From Larix kaempferi (Eukaryota > Streptophyta > Pinopsida > Pinales > Pinaceae), in assembly GCA_027924585.1 (NCBI GenBank), contig BSBM01000711.1:7389001-7453000 (forward strand): DNA of 64,000 nucleotides, in the 5' to 3' direction. How positions within the stretch are numbered: position 1 is the first letter of the stretch; each line of letters starts with the position of its first letter. The translations under genes were made by a program, and so were the position numbers. Shown one piece after another: positions 54,301-64,000 of the stretch. The notes beneath the pieces are model-generated. The model saw nothing but the letters and a program-made list of their open reading frames with translations, searched no databases and was not told the origin of the DNA.

Positions 54301-56040
54301 AGTTAGATTTATTCATTTCATGTTGTGTGCTGTGGAATTGCATTAGGCGTATTTCTGATAGCTGCAACAGAGAGCTTATAATTGCATTCTTTCTTGGTAG
54401 TTTATTCTTTGCATTATGAATAGCTACAACTGTGTGGTGTGACAGTCGACTGTGTAGGTTAGTTTGATTAATGCATGTGTGTTCAATTTAGCTGTTACAG
54501 CCAAGCTCAACTCCAATTCTTTTTAGTCATTTATGCTTTATAGGATTTCCAATGGTTACCAATTTAGAGTTCAAGTTTACTTTCTAATTCTGGTTGCTGT
54601 TGTATCTTTATTGAATTCATATATTAGGCAGATTGTGATAGAGTTACAGTAGTTGTTGGATGAATCATTTTGGTAAAGATTGAATATTATAGTTTGATAA
54701 TTATAGGATTTAACTTCTCTCAAAAGTAATCTAGTTCATTTATATTCTTAGATCAGTAACTGCTGGGTTGATTTCTGTAGGAAGGTAGCTGTACTTTGAA
54801 TTCCTAGATGTGTGAGTTAGATAAATTTTCCTTATGAAATAAGTTTGGTTGAGCAGATAAGTAGGATCATTATTTCCATTTAGTTAATGAACTACTTGAT
54901 ATGTTTATGCATAGATTGTGCTTATTTCCATTGAGATAAAAGACTTCCCTAGGTTGACAATTTATATGGACCATCATGTGTGTTAGTTGTAATTAATTAG
55001 CATATAGGGTGACCAACAATGAGAAGATCGCACTTCTTGTAATAGCACTATGTTTCCTGGACACATCTTATTCTTTTTAATAAAAAGGTGTATTTTTTTC
55101 GTCTTGGCAAAAAATTAAGTGCTTCTCGAAAGAGACAAACCTGTGAAAGAAAAACTTAGGAAATGAAATTTGGACTTAGAATGAAAAGTCAAACAAGAAA
55201 TTGTCAAACTACAAGATGAAGATTTCATCAAGTTTATTGCATTCCTCCATTCCTTGGTGGAAAAATATCCACCGACGAGTGTCATTCAGGGGCTTGTAGT
55301 TCATGACTAGCTACTGGCACCATTTCAGTCGAGAGTAGCACAAGACCACGGGCCTCTGCTTCACCAGAGAACGCCCTTGCTTGTCTCTCAACAATACCAA
55401 TAAGTCGACCATGGCAACATCCCATCTTAACCAATAACTTCACACCAATAAACTCAAGAACCAAAACTATTATTTCATTTGGAACTGGTCTATTGATCAT
55501 CAAGGGCTTTGTCTTTGTAGGGTCCATTTGTTAACGTTGCTGCGAAACCTAAATTCGTCTGAAGACTATGGTAATCACCGTCAACTTGTCCATTTCTACA
55601 AATCCCATCAACGAATGTCATTAATTTTAGAAGATCAATGTGTATCATTTTAACGGCACCATATGTCTCTAAGGTGGTAAATCACTAAGCATTTGGAAAT
55701 AGCTGTGGAAACAACAAATCCTTGATTGGTGCAACAACTCCAACACATCCATCTTCTTACTTAATCCTCATTATTCCTATCCCTTTGGTGAACCTTTTCC
55801 TATTAGTATCCAGGAATTTAATTGGGCAAAGAAGAAGAGTAGGCAGACGAAACGAAGCTCGGGGGGCATGTCTTCGGCCTCTGGACATCATACTAGAGTT
55901 AAGCCGCTATATTTTGTTGATAATGCTGGGGGAAAGTTTCCAACCTATGGACATCATGTTGGGGAAAAAATTGTTAATGAGTATCACCCTGAGTACCAGC
56001 CTCTGGACATCATGTTGGGAGAGAACCCGTCAATGGGCCT
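54301..56040. other. Spacer; no gene recognised, one unidentified minus-strand frame
   Basis: 54,300-55,000 is T-rich and intron-like. A minus-strand ORF at 55,282-55,527 (81 codons, K/V/L-rich start, then S-G-E-A-E-A-R-G) has no recognisable domain. On the plus strand 55,860-56,030 a GGACATCATGTTGGGG-like phrase recurs three times, an imprecise tandem repeat of about 60 bp. Confidence 0.45.
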
Positions 56041-56215
56041 CATTTTGAGCATAGTTTTATTCTGTTTTAAGCTCATTAAAAAATGAAATGGGAAACTTCG
56101 AGCATAGTTTTATTCCGTTTTAAGCTCGTTAAAAAATGAAATGGGATACTTCAAGCATAGTTATTTTCTATTTCAAGCTTGTGTAAAAATGAAACAGGCC
56201 CCTACAAGCATAATT
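56041..56215 (+). repeat. Tandem repeat, about 58-bp unit, three copies
   Basis: Units of the form GAGCATAGTTTTATTCTG ... TTTTAAGCTCATTAAAAAATG ... GGAAACTTC recur at about 56,047, 56,099 and 56,152. The third is more diverged. Confidence 0.8.
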
Positions 56216-56639
56216 TACGGATGGTGCCTTTAGGAATCCCTTGAATTAATGTGTATTCTTCCAACAGGAATGGCTGATTGAATTAAGGAAGATGAGGAAA
56301 TTTTGATCCTACCGATTTACTAGCAGAAAGAGGAAATCAAGATCAATGGGTATGGTTCACAATGCATTTGCAAATTGCACATTGTATAATGGAGAGTGGG
56401 AAATCCGTTTGGAAGATACCTCCTAGCCACATGTTCTATTTTAATCGGAAACGACTCCAATATTAGCCCTTTCGAAACCAATTTATTGATGAGACGTTAC
56501 CACTTTTGGAAATGAAAAATTGGGAAAATTTTGAGGTGGACCCAATCTATGGCATGTGGAAAAGAGAGGGATATGACGTGGACCAGCCACGCTGAAAAGA
56601 TATGTGGGTGGATGACATCCACAGTTTACAGGCGTAGCA

Positions 56640-57160
56640 TAATATAGACCCGCAATGGTTATCGATCGTCATCATGCATTCACGAAGGTACCACAAAGAG
56701 AAGTTGTGGGAAGCCGCGGGTAAAATTCTGCAAGCGTTGTAGGGAAAATTCTACGAAATTCTGTGGAGAGGAATTTTTTGTAGTACCGCGGAGAAAGGTC
56801 CATGGGTGCAGCAAGCAAAAAAGTGTGCAACGGTCGGCGATCGTCAGTTGTCAATGCACATCCATGGGGTTGCTAAAATGTGCCTTGAGGAATAGACTAG
56901 GTTGAAAGGTCCACGGGTGTAGCGGATTATAGTTTTGTGGAATTTTTCGGTCAACGGTGGTCAGACATCATTCGACGGTTGGGTGTCGGTGGTGCACATC
57001 CATGAGGTTTCCAAAATGCGTCTTAAAGAATAGGTAGTGGAGATAAGTCCACGAGCGTGGCGGAGTATAGGTCCGCAAAGGTCGTATGTTAGTGGTTTTC
57101 AGTTCGCGATTGTTGGTGCGTGTCTGCGGGGTTTCCAAATTGCAACTCAAGCAATACACC
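56640..57160 (+). repeat. Degenerate tandem repeat, about 110-140 bp unit, three to four copies
   Basis: The phrase AAGGTCCACGGGTGTAGCGG recurs in diverged form near 56,797, 56,909 and 57,049. Each copy is followed by a GGTGGTCA/CGATCGTCA-like block and then GTGCACATCCATGAGGTTTCC and AAAATG(T/C)GYCTT. An earlier, weaker copy may start near 56,600. Divergence is 20-30% by eye. Confidence 0.7.
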
Positions 57161-58289
57161 GCAGGAAGAATTTCATGGTGGGGATTCAGGGAAAAAAATT
57201 GGAGCACGAAAAAACAATTGGCCATAACAGGAGCAGTTTATCTCATAATTTGATAAGACCTGAAGCGTTTGGACACCATTGATGAAGGTCACAGAAACAC
57301 CACTGAGAGGCCCGAGCCTATCATGCTCTGCTTTGATAGAAATTTCAAAATATTAATTTTAAAGATCAGTATTTAGAAACATGATGGGTGTTCACTTTAG
57401 GACAAAATTGATATGGTGTAGTCATGGACCAGGAACACAACTAAATATGGAATATTGGAGCCAAATTATAGAAGGTGTGAGGCCAAAGTGCAAAAGAAGA
57501 CCAAAATCCACTTTTCAGAGCACTTTCTAGAGATTTTATAAAACTTGTAGGAAGTAAAAGGGACCCTAGATGTCGAAAAAAAATAAAAAAAATTGAACTC
57601 GACATTTTACCTACTCATTAAAACGGACAACTTTAGTTAGACATAGTTTTTCCAAAAATGCTTAGTTTATGAGATAGCCAGTTTCACTAAAAATTCAAAG
57701 TCTGGGAGAGAGTGCAAAAGATAAAAGTAGTAAAATCCATAATTTTATATAGGTTTACTAGAGCATTGGATCAGAGATATGAAAGTCATTGATTCATCCT
57801 TGTTATATTTACTAACAGTTATTGATAGAATTTTTTTTCTATTTCTTGTTAGATTTTCTTCGGTAGATGGATGAAGTTGGCCTCTGAAATTAATTGCACC
57901 TGTAAAAACAGTGCAGAATTGGGCAAGATTAGCATTTTGGGAGGATGTAACTTTCATGTATGAGATCGTAATGAAGCATGAAGATAGAAATTGGAAATAT
58001 TATCCAGAGGGGAACAATGGTGCACAGTCAGAATTTAGATGACGTATTCAGTTTTCTAAGAGATCGGAATGGAAAAGTGCCTATAACCTTGATTTGACAG
58101 AAATTGTCAATAATCGTAGTTTCAAGAAATGCATAAATGGAACAAAAAAATGATGACTCAAGAACGTGTGAATTAATCCATAAGACTAATTATATTAAGG
58201 AATAATTTTTTTATGTGTCATTGCATATATTACTAAGATGTCTAATAAATATCTTTATGATGCACAGTGTTTGTAGTTGATAATCTTTG
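57161..58289. other. No gene recognised; AT-rich spacer before Gypsy remnant
   Basis: No domain is visible on either strand. A 5' LTR for the following Gypsy element would be expected here, but neither a match to its 3' LTR start (TGTAATACCCCC) nor a tRNA-Met primer site is found. A GCTCTGCTTTGATAG sequence at 57,329 weakly resembles an inverted primer site. Confidence 0.45.
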
Positions 58290-58354
58290 AACAGTTGTAG
58301 CAAAGGGAAGTAAGTGGAAAATGGAAAAAGTATCCAAAATAAAATGGTAACCAT

Positions 58355-59560
58355 GAATGATGCCCAGGACCCCTATGAACATTAAGAGGACGTCTTAGGA
58401 TAAAATATGCAAGAGGAAAATGATGAGACAGAATCCAATGGGAGGAGAGAACAAATCACTCCCCAAAATTTGGTTGAGACAATGAGAAATTAATCAAGGC
58501 TCAAGAAGAGCAGAACCAGATTAATGATTACATCCTTCATAGTCTCACTGATATTCAGTAGAGGGGTCATATTGGATCTAATTCAAGCAATGTTGTTCAA
58601 TAAAGAAGAAGTGCAAAAAGTCACTCTAGAAGTTGCACTATAAAGAGGACTCCAAGTCCAAGAAATGGTTCTTTGAGCAGGGTACATAGGGAATCTTTGT
58701 CAAGATATCCTTCTAGTAGGTCATGTGATTCTGAAGATTCTGGAAGTAGCTCAAAGCATACTTCTCGCAAACTTGGAAGAAGAATAAATTTCAAGAGTAT
58801 CCCACAAGAAGAATTCAGGAAGGCAAAGCCGCCCACATTTGATGGAGAAAGTAAGATGGGCCAGGAAGCAGAGGCATGGCTTCTTGGGATGAAGAAATAT
58901 TTTAGGATTCATGATTACTCGGGAATTGAAAAGGTTATATTTGTTATTTACAATATCAATGGTCGAGCTTCAATTTGGTGGTAGAATCTCATGCAAGTAT
59001 CAACTGGGAGCGATTTAAAAAGTATTTCAAGGAAAAATACCTATCTGCCAGGTATTATGATAACAAGAGGAAGAAATTCAATAAAATAAAATTGGGACAC
59101 AATTATATGGAATAACATGTCCATAAGTTTTTGGAATTGTTGAGGTATGTAGATTGCATCAAAGATGAAAGGATAAAAATTCAAATCTTCCTTGGAAATC
59201 TACCCCAAAATTTCAGAGATAGGATTGAGTTTGTTAATCCATGAACTCTTGATGAAGCCATTAGAATGGAAATGCATTGTTATGAGCAAGGCAAAGGAAA
59301 ATCATAGGTTCATCCTGCATGCAAAGGAAAGCCAAAAGGAAGATTTGATCAAAGGAGAAGTGGATTCAAACCTCCATTTAGAAATCAACCAAGAAATTTC
59401 CAACAAGGCCAGCAAGCACGAAGTGGAATTAAGCCAATAGTAGAAGCATAAAAGGGACCCAAAGGACCACTTTAGTGTTGGGTTTGTGGAGAAAACCACA
59501 TGCTTAAAGACTGTCCAAATCGAAGAGAGAACCCTTCAGGCTTGCATAACTTAGAATAAT
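58355..59560 (+). pseudogene. Gypsy gag with zinc knuckle
   Basis: The longest open part is 58,673-58,984, with K-P-P-T-F-D-G-E and A-E-A-W-L-L-G-M-K-K-Y-F, the start of the retrotransposon gag domain. Stops at 58,982 and later, plus a shift near 59,010, interrupt it. The zinc knuckle C-W-V-C-G-E-N-H-M-L-K-D-C lies near 59,474-59,512. The protein would coat the RNA in particles if intact. Confidence 0.75.
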
Positions 59561-59639
59561 CAGTTACAGTGGAGTATGTGGCAAGGGAAACTCCCCGAAT
59601 TTATGTAGCATTGGATAACCATTAGGAATACTATCAATT

Positions 59640-60050
59640 AGTAGTAGTGGAAGTTGAAGGTAAGATTGCCAAGCAATCTATTTCTTTTTTGATTGATCCA
59701 AGATCTACTCATAGTTATGTCACTCCAAAAGTGGTTGAAATTTGTTCTCTTACAAAAATGAAGAATCATAAGTCTTGGCTAGTTCAATTAGACACATGAA
59801 CAAAAAGAAAAGGGAGTGAAGTAGTGATGGAGTTCCCCATAAAGTTGAATAGACTCATCACCAAAGTAAATTTGAATTCCGTACCATTAGGATCTTATGA
59901 CGCTCTTATTGGTATGGATGGTTGGAAAAGCGTATAGCCAAGGTAGACTGCTATGAAAAGGTCCTTAAATGCATTGATGAGGAAGGAATGATGATAGTGG
60001 TGAAAGGGATTCCCAAGCGAGTTTTAGTAAGTAATATTTCAGCCGTGTAA
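59640..60050 (+). pseudogene. Gypsy protease remnant
   Basis: F-L-I-D-P-R-S-T-H-S-Y near 59,687-59,720 corresponds to the aspartic protease active site, normally D-S-G-A/S-T-H. The usual Ser-Gly after the Asp is replaced by Pro-Arg, which should destroy activity. Stops occur near 59,797 and 59,936. Confidence 0.7.
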
Positions 60051-61002
60051 TTGGGAAAATTATACAAGAAAGGTTGCCACCTATATGAAGTCCATATCTC
60101 ATATTTATTAGAGGACAAAGGCCCAAAGATAGAGAATTATCAGTTGTTGCAAGAGTTCAAAGATGTGTTTCCATATGAAGTGCCAGGACTTCCACCAAAA
60201 GGGGACATTGATTTTACAATCAATTATATTCCCAGGGCAGCCCCAATTTCCAAAGCTCCATATAAAATGAGCATGCCGGAATTGGTAGAATTAAAAATGC
60301 AGCTGCAAGAATTAATGGACAAGAAGTATATCAGACCAAGTGTGTCTCCTTGGGGAGCACCGATACTATTTATCAAGAAGAAAGATGGAATCTTAAAGAT
60401 ATGTATTGGTTACAAGAGTCAAGAATAAGTACCCATTGGCTAGAATTGATGATTTGTTTGATGAAATGAAGGGAGGCAAATTGTTTTCAAAGATTGACTT
60501 GAGATCCGATTATCATCAAGTGAGAATAAAAGAAGAATCCATTCACAAGGCAACTTTACAGATGAAATATGACCATTATGAGTTCACGGTGGTGCCATTC
60601 GGTCTTACCAATGCACCCACTGCATTCATGTGTCTCATGAATAGCGTTTTCAACAAGTTTTTGGATAAGTTCGAGTTAGTGTTCTTGGATGACATTATTT
60701 TTTACTTAAAGAGTGAAGAAGAGCATGAAGAACAATTAAGAATGGTATTGCAATTTCTTAGAGAGAAAAAATTGTATGCAAAGCTAAGCAAGTGTGGCTT
60801 CTATCAAATAAGGGTACAGTTTTTTGGTCATATTATTTCAGAAGAAGGAATTGCAGTGGATCCAGAAAATATTGAATCCATAATGAATTGGTCTACTCCA
60901 AAGAATGCCATGGATGTTAGATATTTTATGGGTCTCGCGGGATATTATAAAAGGTTCATTGATGGATTCTCTAAGATCGCTCATCCAATTACATCGTTGT
61001 AA
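60051..61002 (+). pseudogene. Gypsy reverse transcriptase
   Basis: Two frames overlap at 60,406-60,428. The first carries L-P-P-x-G-D-I-D-F and S-P-W-G-A-P-I-L-F-I-K-K-K-D-G; the second continues with K-I-D-L-R-S-D-Y-H-Q-V-R-I, P-F-G-L-T-N-A-P-T-A-F and the catalytic box F-L-D-D-I-I-F-Y near 60,682-60,705. The order matches the Ty3/Gypsy RT. A single frameshift near 60,410 separates the halves. It ends at a TAA at 61,000. Confidence 0.9.
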
Positions 61003-61530
61003 AGAAAAAATGTAAAATTTATATGGTTTGAAAAGTGTGAAGAAATCTTGCAGCGATTGAAGAAGTTACTTACTAATGCCCATGTTTTAAAGATTGTAGA
61101 TCCAAAGAAGTATTTTTTCATATGCACAGATGCTTGCATTGAAGGACTGGGTGGAGTGCTTATGCAAGAAGGCTTTATTTAGAGCTAGCGACCATAGTAC
61201 ATGTCCTAAAGATGTGGAGATATTATTTGTTGGGAAGAATATTGGAGCTTAGGATGGATCACATGAGCTTGAAATATTTGTTTAATCATCCCAACTTAAA
61301 TGCCAGGAAAGCTAGATGTCTGGAATTTTTTGTGAGTTTGATTTTGAAATCAAACATGTGAAAGGAAAAGAGAACAAAGTTGCAAATGCCCTTAGCAGAA
61401 AATTTCATGTAGAAGCCTTAAGTATGTGCAAATACAATTTAAGAACAAGAGTTATTGAAGCCCAAAATGAAGATGAGACTTACCTTCAAGTAAAAGAGAA
61501 ATTGCAGCAATGAAATTTAGATGAAAGGTG
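61003..61530 (+). pseudogene. Gypsy RNase H
   Basis: F-I-C-T-D-A-C-I-E-G-L-G-G-V-L near 61,119-61,163 is the first RNase H strand of Gypsy elements. K-H-V-K-G-K-E-N-K-V-A-N-A-L-S-R-K at about 61,351-61,400 is the last block. Between them are stops at 61,180 and further on. Confidence 0.82.
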
Positions 61531-61559
61531 TGAAGGATATCAACTTGGAGAAGATGATC

Positions 61560-62420
61560 TTCTTGTTTATAAAGGCAGATTGTATATTCCAAATTGTGCA
61601 GATTTGAAGAGGATGGTAATGGATAAAATTCATCAAATGCCATACTCTGGACATCCACGATACCAAAAGACAATAATAGAAACAAGAATAAATACTTTTG
61701 GCATGGTATGAAAAAGGATATAACATAATACATTTCTCGGTTTGATTTGTGTATCAATTTCGTCTAAACGGAGAGAGAGAAAATAAGTTGTCCGTAATTT
61801 GGATCGGAATGGACTTAATTCAAGATCTATATCTCTTTCTTTCCAGAGAAAAGAGATCATAAAAATCATGTAAAAAATTCTAAAAATTCAAGGAAAAGCA
61901 TCAACATCAAGCAGGATTATTGCAGCCTTTACCCATTCCAGAATGGAAGTGGGAGATAATTTCTATACATTTTATAACAGGTTTTCCAATGAAAACAAGG
62001 AAACATGATTCAATAATGGTTTAGGTGGACAAGCTATCAAAGTAAACTCATTTTATTCCAGTCAAGTCCACTCATAAAACAAGTGACATAGCAAATATCT
62101 TCATGAAAGAGATCTCCAAATTGCATGGGTTACCCAAAGCAATAGTCTCATATTGAGATACAAAGTTCACATCCAATTTTTGAAAAGGGTTATTTCAGGA
62201 ATTGAGAACTCAGCCGAATTTCAGTACAGTGTATCATTCTCAAACAGATGATCAAACTGAGAGGGTGAATCAAGTTCCTGAAAATATGTTGAGAATGTAT
62301 TCGATGGATAAGCCATCTAAGTGGGAGGATTACACACACTTGGTATAATTTGCATACAATAATGGACATAAAGCATCATTGGGAATGAGTCCATTTGAGG
62401 CATTGTATGGAAAATGATGC
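61560..62420 (+). pseudogene. Gypsy integrase, catalytic region
   Basis: H-Q-M-P-Y-S-G-H-P near 61,630-61,660 is the zinc-binding region. W-E-I-I-S-I-H-F-I-T-G-F-P near 61,952 is the first catalytic strand (usual D replaced by H). T-K-F-T-S-N-F near 62,160 and Y-H-S-Q-T-D-D-Q-T-E-R-V-N near 62,229-62,268 are the remaining motifs. Multiple stops interrupt it. Confidence 0.82.
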
Positions 62421-62429
62421 AAAACTCCA

Positions 62430-63014
62430 GTGAGTTGGGATAGTCTAGTAAAAAGGATAGTGCTTAGGCTAGAAATGCTCAAGAAAAAGGAATGGGAAAT
62501 TGTTAAAATCAGGTTGAATTTAAAGGCATCCCCAGACAGGAAGAAGAGATACACATATTTAAAAATATTGTACAAGGAATTTAAAGTTGGGGATCATGTC
62601 TATTGGAGAGTAAAGCCAAGGAAAAGTTCACTAAAGTTGGAAAGTTGTGCCAAGTTGGAACCAAGATATTGTGGGCCATTTGAAGTCCTTGATAGGATAG
62701 AACTAGTTGCATATAGGATTGAATTACCTACTAACATGAGATCTCATAATGTTTTTCATGTTTCTTTGCTTAATAATTATGTACATTATCATAATCATGT
62801 AATTGATTGGAATGTGATTCAAGTGGAACCCGAGGGAGAATTCCAAGTGGAATGTATGCGCATCCGCGACAAGAAGTTAACATTGCTCCGGAACCGAGTC
62901 ATGGGACATGTAAAGGTGAAATGGAAGCACCTTGGTCACGATGAAGCTACATGGGAGCTAGAGGATTCCATGAGAGAGGCATACCCATTTTTGTTCAGTT
63001 TTGAGAACACTTAG
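62430..63014 (+). pseudogene. Gypsy integrase C-terminus with chromodomain
   Basis: An open frame of about 194 codons includes F-K-V-G-D-H-V-Y-W-R-V-K-P then S-H-N-V-F-H-V-S-L-L, the integrase GPY/F module (Y-C-G-P-F-E-V). It ends with the chromodomain V-K-V-K-W-K-H-L-G-H-D-E-A-T-W-E at about 62,912-62,960 and the M-R-E-A-Y-P-F-L-F tail. Chromodomains direct chromovirus integration to heterochromatin. This segment remains open, unlike the catalytic part. Confidence 0.9.
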
Positions 63015-63027
63015 GATGATGTTGTTC

Positions 63028-63042
63028 TAAGAGGGAGGGGAA
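63028..63042 (+). other. Polypurine tract of the Gypsy element
   Basis: TAAGAGGGAGGGGAA precedes the TGTAATACCCC start of the 3' LTR. Confidence 0.85.
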
Positions 63043-64000
63043 TGTAATACCCCCATTTTGTCCCTTGAAATTATTGGTTTGATATGTAAATATTGTACAT
63101 ATGCAGTGTATGATTCCTAGCATGGATCTCAAGGCCTAGGAAAGTATTTTATATTTTATGGACATGCGCCGGTGGAACATGGAAAAATGTAATAACATGT
63201 AAATATTTATAATACAAATAAAATGTCTGAGAGCTGGCTATGGAAGCAACTAAAATGAGAGGGGTTGTGTTTATCCACTAAGGAGAGGTGAGGGGTTGTG
63301 GAATCAAATTACTTGTTTTCAAGTGTCATCCTGGGAACCCATGAACCATAAATGGTAAGCAACTCCCTAAGTGAAGTTCCATGTTGATATTTATTTATGT
63401 TGTAAGAAGGCAACGAAGAAATCAACTCATGAATTTAATGGAGCATGGGCACAACCCATAAATCCGTATGGTTGAGTATGGGCTCAAGTTTTGGAACCCA
63501 TAAGTCAATTTACCTCATGGGAATTTATTTCGTTTTCATTCTCATTTTAGTATTGGTCAATTAGACACGAATTTCCAGCATGCTATGCATTCCCAGCAAG
63601 AGAAATAACAAAAATCGCAACTTGAGAAAAAAACATGTTTTAGAATGTTAAAAACGCCCAGAAACTCGTGTCGGTTGTGAAATCGAGTGGGGGATCCATA
63701 GACCCAAAACCTGGGGAAAATTTGAGAGGGTTTAAAGCCCAAAATTCCTTGGGATAACCTAGATTTGGGAGCCCATGTATTGAATTTCGTTGTTGAAGTC
63801 AGTGTGACCAGAAATTTAAAAAAAAAAATGCAAGAGAGAATTAGAGTTAGAGAGAGATCTAAGGATGGAATTGCTTGATAAACCTAGTGTAGGAAAAAAT
63901 ATTGGAAGTTTTAGCAGCTTGGACCTTTCTATTCCCACCTTGAATAACACTAGAGGGAAGGGGCACATGAGGGACTGTGTAGCAGAGAAGAGGACCTTCC
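63043..64000 (+). repeat. Gypsy 3' LTR, incomplete at window end
   Basis: It begins TGTAATACCCCC, the usual start of many chromovirus LTRs, right after the purine tract and after the chromodomain stop. At least 958 bp lie in the window and the end is not reached. No coding sequence is supported within it. Confidence 0.82.

Larger units (their letters stand above)
58290..64000 (+). mobile_element. Chromovirus-type Gypsy retrotransposon, 5' truncated and decayed
   Basis: In order on the plus strand: gag with zinc knuckle, protease, RT, RNase H, integrase and a C-terminal chromodomain, then a purine tract and the start of a 3' LTR that leaves the window. The chromodomain places it in the chromoviruses (Tekay/Del-like). 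Many stops and frameshifts break the coding region and no 5' LTR is visible, so this is an old, inactive copy. Confidence 0.88.

Noticed and set aside
55282-55527. 81-codon minus-strand ORF with reasonable codon appearance
   Set aside because: No recognisable family and no flanking exon or element structure, so it is left as an unidentified frame in the spacer entry.
57325-57345. Sequence resembling an inverted tRNA-Met primer site (GCTCTGCTTTGATAG)
   Set aside because: It differs from the standard GCTCTGATACCA at key positions and has no LTR start next to it.

Overview
The window looks like repeat-dominated nuclear DNA of a seed plant. The evidence is plant-type Copia, chromovirus Gypsy, LINE and hAT elements, an inserted plastid rpoB fragment, and one exon of a plant-specific mitochondrial gamma-carbonic anhydrase gene. 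Deep nesting, long AT-rich gaps, a lone first exon with no second exon in sight, and a divergent rpoB copy suggest a large-genome plant, perhaps a gymnosperm. That last step is inference. There are no bacterial-style operons or CRISPR arrays.

Layout: 1-4,702 holds an LTR-like remnant and a decayed LINE 3' end. 4,703-7,847 is an intact-looking non-autonomous LTR element on the minus strand, with perfect 5-bp target duplications and a coiled-coil ORF in place of gag-pol. 7,848-9,061 is the 5' part of a LINE (DUF4283-type ORF1). 9,062-18,747 is a gag-only LTR element with about 3.95-kb long repeats and only 1.8 kb between them. 18,748-23,386 is a broken hAT transposon (BED finger, transposase, dimerisation region), itself interrupted by a 1.2-kb element carrying the same kind of terminal repeat. 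23,387-28,330 is LINE ORF1 tail, endonuclease, RT and RNase H, interrupted by a 1.09-kb hAT-like element.

28,690-45,300 is a plastid rpoB fragment split by two insertions. The first is a Copia element (29,017-43,372) with one polyprotein frame interrupted by exactly three TAG codons. Its 3' LTR carries a second nested LTR element (35,356-42,917, minus strand) encoding an unfamiliar 711-residue acidic, Tyr-rich protein with tandemly multiplied C-terminal modules. The second is a GGATCC-rich hAT-like element (43,416-44,477).

45,301-58,290 is mostly non-TE or unrecognised. It contains the first coding exon of a gamma-carbonic anhydrase gene (minus strand, 47,717-47,831) with a telo-box upstream, several diverged tandem repeats and an isolated TATA/hairpin segment. 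58,290-64,000 is a decayed chromodomain Gypsy element whose 3' LTR runs off the window.

The only probable host gene is the carbonic anhydrase exon. Everything else recognisable is mobile or organelle-derived. The nesting gives a relative history: rpoB insertion, then Copia, then the 711-residue LTR element inside the Copia LTR; and LINE, then hAT, then the gag-only element and the small hAT-like insertions.
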